This document shows, piece after piece, positions 7,696 through 15,900 of a DNA stretch of 17,895 nucleotides. Positions within the stretch are counted from its first letter, which is position 1, and every line of letters begins with the position of its first letter. A model generated the notes under the pieces. It searched no databases and was not told the origin of the DNA. It worked only from the letters and a program-made list of their open reading frames with translations. The position numbers were made by a program, and so were the translations under genes. Source of the stretch: Candidatus Eiseniibacteriota bacterium (GTDB lineage: Bacteria > Eisenbacteria > RBG-16-71-46 > CAIMUX01 > WJJG01); contig VGIY01000019.1 of the NCBI GenBank assembly GCA_016867695.1, positions 1-17,895 of the forward strand. Direction: 5' to 3'.

Positions 7696-7821
7696 TCTCC
7701 TTCTCCCTTCCAGACTCTCACTGTCGGCGCCCGGATTCCACGGGCTCGACCCGCCGGGCTGCCCCGCCGGGCTCGCGGGCTCTCACCGCCGGTCGGGATT
7801 TCCACCCCGCCCCGAAGGAGA
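7696..7821 (-). promoter_or_regulatory. FMN riboswitch (RFN element) aptamer
   Basis: On the minus strand the conserved RFN blocks appear in the right order: GGGGCGGGGTGGAAATCCCG, ACCGGCGGTGAGAGCCCGCG, a variable GC-rich helix, CCCGTGGAATCCGGG, GCCGACAGTGAGAGTCTGGA and GGGAG. The closing helix P1 is a perfect eight-base pair: TCTCCTTC (7821-7814) with GAAGGAGA (7703-7696). Length is 126 nt, inside the usual range. It lies directly upstream of ribD, the classical place for this riboswitch. FMN binding is expected to stabilise P1 and allow the downstream terminator. Confidence 0.96.
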
Positions 7822-7841
7822 TCCTCTGTGCTGAACGAAGG

Positions 7842-7870
7842 AGTATGCCGCAGTCGCCCGCGGATGTCCA
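7842..7870 (-). promoter_or_regulatory. Putative sigma70-type promoter of the rib operon
   Basis: TGGACA (7870-7865; five of six to the -35 consensus), a 17-base spacer, and CATACT (7847-7842; four of six to the -10 consensus) on the minus strand. Transcription would start near 7835, about 14 bases before P1 of the FMN riboswitch, which is a natural geometry. The -35 hexamer lies inside the first unit of the 27-bp tandem repeat. This is a sequence match only; no start site is known. Confidence 0.5.
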
Positions 7871-7955
7871 GGGCTCGCGGTCGCCCGGCGGTGTCCAGGA
7901 TCCGCAGTCCCCCGCGGAAGTCCAGAACTCGCAGTCACCGGGGATGTCCGGGACT
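7849..7955. repeat. 27-bp degenerate tandem repeat, four copies
   Basis: Four head-to-tail units: 7849-7875, 7876-7902, 7903-7929 (27 bases each) and 7930-7955 (26 bases, one deletion). The shared plus-strand core is CGCAGTCGCCCGCGG, then TGTCCAG. A diverged fifth unit (CGGAGTCGCCCGCGG) begins at 7956. The array covers the last codons and stop of the DUF2007-like gene and the upstream region of the rib promoter. There are no unique spacers, so it is not CRISPR. On the minus strand the units repeat a TGGACA-like hexamer every 27 bases. Confidence 0.85.
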
Positions 7956-8369
7956 CGGAGTCGCCCGCGGCGGCTCTCCCAGGGCGTCCAGGATCTGCCT
8001 GGCTCTCAGGACATCGCTCTTCGGCACGAGCACCTGGCCCCAGAAGCCGACCGCCATGGCGAAGACCCCGTCGAACCCGGGGACCTGCGCCGAGCGGACC
8101 CGGGCGGCGATCCCCGCCGAGCGCAGCAGCGCCTGCAGATGGATCGCCGAGTCCTCGTCGGCGGCGTCATGCACGGGCCAGAGGTCGAGCCATTCGAGGG
8201 CCCCATCGCCCGGTCCCGCCGGGAGCCCCTTCTCGCTGTGCAGGTGCCCGTACTCGCCTCCGTTCCCATCCTCGGTCCCGGCCCCACCCGTCCCGTTGCG
8301 GTCGGTCACATCCACCCCCAACGAAGACGGGGTGCGTGGCGCCGCCACCCACCCCGTCCCACCGTTCAT
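7935..8369 (-). CDS. DUF2007-like small protein
   Basis: A protein of up to 144 residues. The conserved part is the second half: EWLDLWPVHDAADEDSAIHL, then QALLRSAGIAARVRS, and VLVPKSDVLRARQILDALGE. This is the pattern of DUF2007 ('putative signal transducing protein') domains, small ferredoxin-like folds often found as short stand-alone genes. The first 45 or so residues are Gly/Thr/Asp-rich and look unconserved. ATG 8369 has no Shine-Dalgarno (the upstream bases are ACCTCCT, the reverse of one). GTG codons at 8315 or 8309 are alternatives, so the true protein may be shorter. The stop codon and the PRATPSPGHPR tail fall in the 27-bp repeat array. Function is not known; it stands between ompA-like and rib genes without overlap. 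Confidence 0.72.
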   Translation of the reverse strand: MNGGTGWVAAPRTPSSLGVDVTDRNGTGGAGTEDGNGGEYGHLHSEKGLPAGPGDGALEWLDLWPVHDAADEDSAIHLQALLRSAGIAARVRSAQVPGFDGVFAMAVGFWGQVLVPKSDVLRARQILDALGEPPRATPSPGHPR

Positions 8370-8414
8370 CCAGGAGGTACGACCCGGATTTCGATTCCCC
8401 AGCCCTTCGCTCGC

Positions 8415-8453
8415 GCCCCGGCCCGTGGGGGCGGACCGGTGCGCGGCCGGGGC
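8415..8453 (-). terminator. Possible terminator hairpin after the OmpA-family gene
   Basis: A perfect nine-base inverted repeat (GCCCCGGCC / GGCCGGGGC, 21-base loop) begins at the stop codon of the OmpA-family gene. No T-run follows, so this is weak as an intrinsic terminator, but it is the only strong structure before the DUF2007-like gene. Confidence 0.35.
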
Positions 8454-9856
8454 TACTTCATGACCTTGAACTCGATCCGCCGGTTCCGAGCGCGGCCCTC
8501 GTCGGTCTCGTTGCTGGCCACCGGCTCGGACTCACCCTTGCCGTCGACCATCATCTGCTCCGCGGGCACGCCCTTGCGCACGAGATAGTCCCGGATCGCC
8601 TCGGCCCGGCGCAGCGACAGACGCTGATTGTACTCGTCGGAACCGCGCGAGTCGGTGTGCCCGACGATCGTCACCCGCGTCTCCGGCTGGCGCTTGAGCA
8701 CGTCGGCGATCTGGTCCAGCAGCGGGATCGGATCGGCGTGCGTGAACTCCGCCGAATCGTACTTGAAGTTGATGTAGACGAGCGGGAACTCCGTCACCAC
8801 CGTCGGCTCCGGGCACTCCTTCTCCACCACCTGCGGCGCGTACGCCTCCACCCTCTCGGGGATGTGCACCACTTCCACATGCCGCTCGCGCTGCACGAAC
8901 TGCGGCGCGCCGCACTGCGCCTGGTTGAAGCGCAGGCTCACTCCCATGCGATGGCTCTCGCCGAAGTCGTTCGGCTCCTGGACGAAGGCATAGTCGAACT
9001 CGAGGAACTTGACCCGCAGGCCAAGGCCCGCGGTCAGTTCCCCGTCGTCCAGCCCCAGGCGCAGCGCCCCGCCGAAGTCCTCGCTGAGCGGAATCGCGAA
9101 CTCCGCACCGGCGTGATACCTCAGATCGTCCTCGTCGATGACCTTGTCCAGGTCGAAGCCGAAGGTCAGCCCCTCGATGGGCATCAGGGCCACGCCGCCG
9201 CGCAGGTTCATCGGGATGTTATTGGCTTCCTCGTCGCTGCCGATCTCCGAGGCCAGGTCCTTCATCACGATGCCCGCGCGCATCCACTCGACCGGCTGGA
9301 AGCCGACGCCGACGTCGATGCCGAAGCCGCTGACGCCGTCGTCGCCGGCGACATCCGCGTTCAGACCCTGATGCAGGTACTTGACCGTCCCGCCCACGGT
9401 GAACCTGTCGGTCGCATACGCCCCGTGGAGCATGACCGCCATGTCTCCGTAGTCGAAGGTGCCCATCTGGCTCCCGTCGGCGCCCCGCTGATCGATGTCG
9501 CTCATCCCGGAGCTGAGCAACCCAAGGCCCAGCGCTCCCCAGTCGAAGCGATGGGACCCGGCGAAGTAGCTCAGGTTCCGGTCCTCATCCATGCCCAGGG
9601 CATACATGCCCGCCAGCTGCGTGCCGCACGACCAACCGAGGGCGGCCGGGTTCCAGTACCCCGCCGTCGCATCGTTGCCGGCCGCGACATACGCACCGCC
9701 CATGCCCAGCGCCCGCGCACCCACCCCCATGCGCAGGGCCGGCATCGCGTGGTTGCTCGAGCTCTCCCCGCTCGCCGCATAGGCCGGAGCGCCCAAGGCG
9801 ACCGCGGAGACGAGGAGCAGCGCCGTGATCGCGACCCCCCTACTCCCTCTCAACAT
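8453..9856 (-). CDS. PorV/UPF0164-like outer-membrane barrel fused to C-terminal OmpA domain
   Basis: A 467-residue protein. Residues 1-27 are a signal peptide (basic start, ALLLVSAVALGA core, likely cut at AYA|AS). Residues about 36-340 resemble PorV/PorQ/UPF0164 barrels: the opening ALRMGVGARALGMGGAYVAA, then DATAGYWNPAALG is the family signature, followed by many alternating beta strands. A linker of about 45 residues with two cysteines, rich in Val/Glu/Pro, leads to an OmpA domain (about 355-467). That domain contains YINFKYDSAEF, VGHTDSRGSDEYNQRLSLRR, AIRDYLVRKGV and GRARNRRIEF, with the Asp and Arg that bind diaminopimelate in peptidoglycan. It should therefore link the outer membrane to the cell wall. 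The start is fixed by AAGGAGGT six bases upstream. It lies directly downstream of the giant surface protein gene. Confidence 0.93.
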   Translation of the reverse strand: MLRGSRGVAITALLLVSAVALGAPAYAASGESSSNHAMPALRMGVGARALGMGGAYVAAGNDATAGYWNPAALGWSCGTQLAGMYALGMDEDRNLSYFAGSHRFDWGALGLGLLSSGMSDIDQRGADGSQMGTFDYGDMAVMLHGAYATDRFTVGGTVKYLHQGLNADVAGDDGVSGFGIDVGVGFQPVEWMRAGIVMKDLASEIGSDEEANNIPMNLRGGVALMPIEGLTFGFDLDKVIDEDDLRYHAGAEFAIPLSEDFGGALRLGLDDGELTAGLGLRVKFLEFDYAFVQEPNDFGESHRMGVSLRFNQAQCGAPQFVQRERHVEVVHIPERVEAYAPQVVEKECPEPTVVTEFPLVYINFKYDSAEFTHADPIPLLDQIADVLKRQPETRVTIVGHTDSRGSDEYNQRLSLRRAEAIRDYLVRKGVPAEQMMVDGKGESEPVASNETDEGRARNRRIEFKVMK

Positions 9857-9862
9857 CGTCGT

Positions 9863-9870
9863 ACCTCCTT
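9863..9870 (-). promoter_or_regulatory. Consensus Shine-Dalgarno of the OmpA-family gene
   Basis: AAGGAGGT, a full anti-16S match, ends six bases before ATG 9856. It rules out the longer open frame starting near 9964, whose extra 36 residues are Arg-rich and precede the signal peptide. It predicts strong translation, as expected for a major envelope protein. Confidence 0.8.
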
Positions 9871-9929
9871 CGTTGAGCCGTATCGTCGCTCTGCACCACG
9901 AACGTCGCCGCGTGCGCGCAGAACCCGCC

Positions 9930-9956
9930 GGACGGGGCCGCCGGGCGGCCCCGTCC
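9930..9956 (-). terminator. Strong GC hairpin between the giant gene and the OmpA-family gene
   Basis: A perfect 11-base inverted repeat (GGACGGGGCCG / CGGCCCCGTCC), extendable to 12 with a three-base loop, lies 12 bases after the stop of the giant gene. Only GGCGGGTTCTG follows, so the U-tract is missing. It could act as a terminator, a transcript stabiliser or a processing hairpin that separates the expression of the two genes. Confidence 0.5.
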
Positions 9957-9968
9957 GCGCGCAACCTC

Positions 9969-12900
9969 CTACTCCTTCCAGATCACCGCCTTGACCGTGG
10001 CCGTCTTGATCGCCGATCCGTCATGGGCCTCGAGGCGAATCAGGTAGGCCCCGTTGGCGAGCGGCGTCCCGTCGGACGCGACCCCCGCCCAGGGCACGGA
10101 GAAGGTCCCCGCCTGGCTGAAGTGCTGCCGGCTGGAAACCGTGCTCACGTACTCGCCCGCGAAGTCGTAGATCTTGATCGTCATGTCGGCCCTGCGGCTC
10201 AGCGTGAAGTGGATCATCGACTCCATCAGCGTCGGGTTCGACGGGTTCGGCGTGACGTAGGCGTTGCTCAGCGCCAGCGTCGCCGCCTCGACCAGGATCG
10301 GCACGACCACCCGATCCGCGTTGCCCGCCTTGTCGGTCACATCCACGACCGCGTGATAGGTCCCGGGAGCCAGGCCGCCGATCACCCGACCGGAGATCTT
10401 GCCGCCGTCGATCGTGATCGTCACGCCGTCGGCGATCTCCATCCCGTCGGGGCCGAGCAGCTTGGCCGACACGGAGGCCAGCCCCGCGCCCTCGTCCTCG
10501 ACCATGATCTCGAAGTCGAAGTCCTTGCCCGGCTCCACCCAACCCTTGGACGGCGACACCAGCCGCGCCGTCGGCGCCGACATGTCGACGATGAAGCGCT
10601 GCTCCACGTACTTCGAGCCGCTGTTGCCGGCCCAGTCGTAGATGCCGCGATCGTAGACGTGCAGCCCCGTCGCCCGGTCGTAGTAGCAGTCCAGGGCGAT
10701 CGTCGCCAGCGTGTCCGCAAGCCCGGTGTCGGGATCGAAGTTCACGACCAAGCTGGCCACGCAGCCCGCGGTGTAGTCCTCCATGTGCTCGATGTGCTTC
10801 TTCGTGTAGAGGGTCACCTCGAGGATGTCGCCGTCCTGGATGTTGTGCGTGCGACCGCCGGCCATGATCGGCAGGCGGACCACCATCGTGTCGTCCGGCG
10901 TGTAGGAGCCGGTCTCCGCGAACAGCGGCGGGGTGATGTAGGGAATGATCTCGTCGGCCGTGCCCGAGTGCAGCAGCAGCCGCTCCTCGATCTCGTCGAT
11001 CTCCGCCTGGTCGTCCTCGTCGTGGACCAGCCAGAGGTCGTACTTGATCCCCGGATCACCGATGCAGCCGTCGTCCTCGATGATGTCCTCGTGCCAGCCG
11101 TTGTCGCCCCCCTCGCTGCCGAACAGCGGGAAGAGGTGCTCCGGCCGGACCAGGATCCCGGCCCCCGCGTCGTAGAGGTAGACCGTCAGCATGTCCTCGT
11201 GCCGCTGCTGCATCGTGATCGGGTTGATGTACCCGGCCACGTTGCTCAGCCGCGGGTTGTCCACCCAGCCGCCATGGAAGGCGATGTAGGGCGCCGTGTT
11301 GTCGACGTAGAACCTCGCCCCCGGGGCGTTGGACGGCAGGCTGACCCAGTCCGCCGGACCGTTCAGCTGCTTGTACATGACGTTCAGCGTGTGCCAGCCC
11401 TCGGTGAGCCACCAGGCGCGGTTCGTCGAGTGCTGGTAGTAGACCTGGTAGCGGGTGCCCTCGAAGTTCTTCTTCTGAACGTCGATGTCCCCGTTGCCCT
11501 CGGCCCACTCGCCCTCCGGCATCCAGGAGGCCACCTGGTGGCCGTCGATGTAGATCTCGATCGTGTAGGGGTCGATCGGCTCGACGCCCGTCCCGTTCAG
11601 GTCGATCAGGATCTTCGGATCGACGTCCGTGTAGTTCCAGCGGCCCGCGTAGGGGCTCCACGGGGTGAAGCTGCGCACGACCACCGGAGCGTTCCACTTC
11701 GGCACGAAGAGCGCGAAGTGGGGCCGGTAGTAGCACCACTTGGAGACCTTGAAGGTCACCCTGTTCTCCTCGGGATCGACGTCGACGAAGGAGATGTCCT
11801 TGCCCGTCCAGCCGAGCGCGCCGAAGTCGGAGTCGTCGTACCAGTTGTACGCGCGAACGGTCAGGTAGGGCTCGATCTCGGCGATCTGCGCCTCCGTGAC
11901 CTGGTCCTCCGGGATGTCCAGAGACTTGGCCAGCGCGGCGCGGACCCCCGCCTCGTCGTAGTCGATGCTCAGCGTCCACGGATAGGCCGGGTCGGTCTCG
12001 TGGTTCTCGTCCTCGAGCCAGCCCATGGCGTAGCCGGTCCGCGGAATCATCTGCAGGTAGCGCACGTCGTCCGGAGACAGCTCCGGCACCAGGCTCGGGC
12101 TGAGCAGCAGGCAGCCGTCGTAGTCGCCCGCGCCGCTGGCGCTCGGCACCGTCGCCGTCGCGTAGAGGTGGTCCATGGCCTCGGTGTCCATGTTCGGGTA
12201 GCCGGGCACGCGGGCCGTGCCGTTGCTGCCCAGGACATAGGTCACCGGCCAGTTCCACATGTGCTTCACGTGCAGGTCGATCTCCAGGTCGTCGCTCAGC
12301 GCGCCGGCGAAGATCGTCGACTTGCCGCAGTCGTCCCAGACCCACTCGGCCGCGCCCTGCCAGACCTTGCTGAACGGGCCGTCGATCATCCGGTGCATCT
12401 CGACGCACCAGGGCTGCCCGCCCTGACCGACCGGCGTGGGCGGCAGGTAGAGGACGTACGGACGCTGGTCCGCCCGGCCCATGTCGACCCGGATGACGAT
12501 GTCGTCCGGATCGCTCCCGCCCTCCAGGATCAGGTTCAGGTCGGCCAGGTCCGCCAGCTCGCTGACCGGGGCCAGGTCGAGCGACCCGTCCTCGTAGAGC
12601 ACGACCTCGACCAGCACGACCGGCGGATTCGGGTCCTGGTTGGGGACTTCGTCCTTGGCCACGGCCCGGAACCAGACCTGCTGGCCCACCGTGAAGGTGC
12701 GCAGGTCGATCGTCGCATACCAGAGGTCGCACATCTCGTCGAGCCAGTCGCTGTGCTCAGGATCCACATCCGGCTCGATGTCCCGGGTGATGCCGAACGG
12801 AATCCAGGTCGTGCCGTTAGTGCTGTACTGGAACTGGACCTCGGCGATGTGGTCGTCGCTGTAGGCCGCGGCGTAGATGTCGCAGTAGGTCGTGCGGTCG

Positions 12901-15900
12901 TCTCCGTGCGGAATCTGCCAGGGGTCGAAGCCGGCGATGCGCGCCCGCGGCGGCACCTGGTCGCTGATCACCAGCGTCACCTGCCCGCTCTCGTACCCGT
13001 TGCACTCCTCGTCCTCGACCAGGATGCGCACGTAGTAGGAACCCTCGGGCTCGCCGCTGGTGTTCCAGGTCACCGAGGTCGAGACCTCCTCGTGAGGCTG
13101 CTCGTCCGTCGGCGCCTGCCAGAAGCCGATGTCCCGCCAGGTCTCCTCGGGCTCGTCGTTCACATAGGGCCCCTCGACCTGGAAGATGATCTTGGCCACG
13201 CCGGTGTGCAGCGCCAGCCCCTCTTCCACGTCGTGAGCGGTGGCCCAGAGGTCGATGGTCATGCCCGCGGTGATGTCGATCGGCAGCGTCGGGTAGAAGG
13301 ACTCGCCCTCCACCTCGACCCGCGTGATCTGGCCCCACGGCGCGTCCACGTCGATCACCACCCGCTCGGCCACGACCGCGGCGTAGGCGTTCCCCGCCAC
13401 GTCGTGGACCGTCAGGCGCACGTCGTAGAGGTCGCTGGGAACGAGCGTCTCCTCGCCCTCGCCGATGATGTCCCAGGCTCCGGCGAAGATCTGGCTGTTC
13501 ACGTCCCAGACGATGCCGGGCGCCGAGAGGACGCAGTCGACCCAGTTCTCGGGATCGTTCTCCAGCGCCGAGAGCTTGTACTGCCAGCTCACCGTCTCGA
13601 TGTCGATGTCGGCGTCGCTCGAGCCGAAGACCAGGTCGTAGTAGCGGTTCTCCGGATCGACGCGGCAGGCCTTCATGTCGTCGAACGGCGTGCGCACGTT
13701 GACCACCGGCATCGCGTAGTCGACGAACAGCGTGAAGAACGGGGCGACGATCGGCCGCCCGGTCGTCGGGTTGTAGTCGCTGTTGCCGACGTCGTCGGTG
13801 CCGACGGCGAAGACCTGGATCGTCTGGCCCGCCAGCGGCGAGAGATCCCAGTCATGGATGTGCCAGGTGTAGGGGTCGTTCGGGTCCTTCTGCACCTGGG
13901 CGTCGATCAGCATCGGCGTCGTGTCGCCCGCCTGGGCCCACATGAACTCGACCTTCTCGGTGTCGTTCTCGAAGCCGAGGATCTTCGCCGTCAGGTAGCT
14001 CAGGTCGCGCGCGTGGATCGTGCCCATCAGGTGCGGCATCGACAGCGCCCGCGTGTCGCCGGTGGCGCGAGCGATCTCGGTGATCGTCGCCGCCGGAGCG
14101 CGCGTGTCGACCACCGTGAAGGTCGCGTACCGGCCGGCCGCGAAGGCGTCGACCGCCGCTTCCGTGTTCCCGAGGATGTCCCAAGACGAGGCGGCCATGT
14201 GATACGTCAGGCCGACGATCGGGTCCTCCAGCGGGAAGGGCACATCCATCTTGTTCAGGTTCCAGTCGAAGACGTAGGGACGCGTGTAGTCCGGGTTGAC
14301 GTCGCTCGCGTCCACGCCCCAGTTGTAGTCCACCTCGATCCAGGCCTCCGCCATGTTCAGGTCGGTCGCCCGCTTGAACATGAAGAAGACCGCGTCGTCC
14401 TCCAGCCCGAGCACATCGGTCTCGGCCCGCAGGCTGAGGATGTCGTTGCGCTCGACGGTCGTCGGCTCGACCGAGGCGGTCGCCGCCGGCGCCGTGTTGT
14501 CGACCGTGACGACCGCCGCGCCGCTCAGGTCGCGGCCCCACTCCTCGACGTTGCCCTCGAGGTCGTAGGCGATCGGCACGATCGTGTACTCGCCGTCGGG
14601 GTAGATCCAGTTGCCCTGGGCGTTCGTCGCCCGGGTGTTCCAGATCACGTGCCAGAAGTAGAGGCCCATCTCGTACGCCGGCGGGCACTCGTCCGTGCCC
14701 ACCAGGATCCGCTGGCCCTCTCCGTCCTCGGCCCAGAACTCGACCCGCTCCAGCCCCGTGTCGGCGATCTGGGTGCGGGCGACGAGCGTCACCTCGCGGG
14801 CCACTCGCTTCTCGAGCGTCCCGCCAAGGACGATCTCGTCGATGTAGCGCGGCCAGGTGTTGTTGGCCGAGCCGATCATGTTGTTCCCGTGCGCCGCGCC
14901 GTCCCAGAGCGCCACGTAGCCCGGCATCGAGGTGCCGGCGTCGAGCGCGATGTCGCCGCCGTCGAAGATCCCGTTGGCGTTCATGTCGATGTAGAGCGCG
15001 TCGTGCTCGCCCTGCCACTCGCAATCGGCCTCGTAGCCGTCCTGCGCGCTGCCCATGTAGGTGTCGTCGATCCAGCGGACCATCGCCGGGATCGCCCAGA
15101 TCTTCGTGAACTCCGGCTTGATGTTGTCCTCGACGGTGATCATCAGGTGCTCGGACTCGCCCTCGCGGCCGACCGTGTCGTAGAAGATCGCCCGCACGTG
15201 GTAGGCGATGTCGCGCACCAGCGGATAGGGCGTCGTCCAGGTGACGTCGGCCGTCCAGCGGGCGAACGGCGTGTCGATGTTCTCCGCCGTCAGCGGGATG
15301 TCGTCGATCTCCGGCGTCGCCGGATCCGGGTCGATCACCGTCCAGTCGGCGCCGTCCTCGCTGTACTCGAAGCGCACGAGCACGACGTCGGTCGTGCCGT
15401 CGGTCATGACCACCTGCAGGTCCACCGGATCGCCCGAGGCGACCTGGTCGGCGGTCAGGTCGTGGTGGAAGGCCAGGGCGGTCGGATCGTCGATGTCCAG
15501 CGTCCAGGTCTTCCAGTCGTTCTTCTCGTTCTTCAGGATGTTGCGGTTGCCGGCGTAGTCGGTCGCCAGCGCGCGCACCTCGACGCGTCCGCTCAGACCG
15601 ATGTCGTCCAGGACATCCGCGGCGTTGTCGAGCCGCAGCCACCAGACGTAGTAGGTCTGGCCGCCCTGGGCGAAGGTGAGGTTCGGCTCGAAGTCGAAGT
15701 CCCCACCCTCGGGCGCGATCCACTCGCCCAGCTCGTGCGTCCCGTCCTGGTGCATCTCGAGCCGGATCGCGCTGATGTCCGCGTCGCGGGTCAGGATCGT
15801 GAAGGCCAGGTCTCCCGTCTCCTGATCCGGCTTGATCGCCAGCGACGACCCGGCCAGCCCGTCGTTCTCGTACGCAGCGTAGTAGAGCACCGGCTCCTGA

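Noticed and set aside
7590..7805. 71-codon minus-strand frame across the FMN riboswitch, ending in GTGA overlap with ribD
   Set aside because: It is translated riboswitch and terminator sequence. The conserved RNA explains all of the bases, and no protein motif or ribosome site is present.
7849..7955. CRISPR array
   Set aside because: The repeats are directly tandem with no unique spacers, and no cas genes are present.
8371..8383. Plus-strand AGGAGGTACGAC, identical to the ribosome site of the OmpA-family gene in the opposite orientation
   Set aside because: No start codon or coding frame follows on the plus strand, and a 12-base match is expected by chance in a window of this size.
9857..9929. 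A separate promoter for the OmpA-family gene
   Set aside because: Only a weak CGATAC-type -10 can be seen, with no matching -35 at a sensible distance, so I do not list one.
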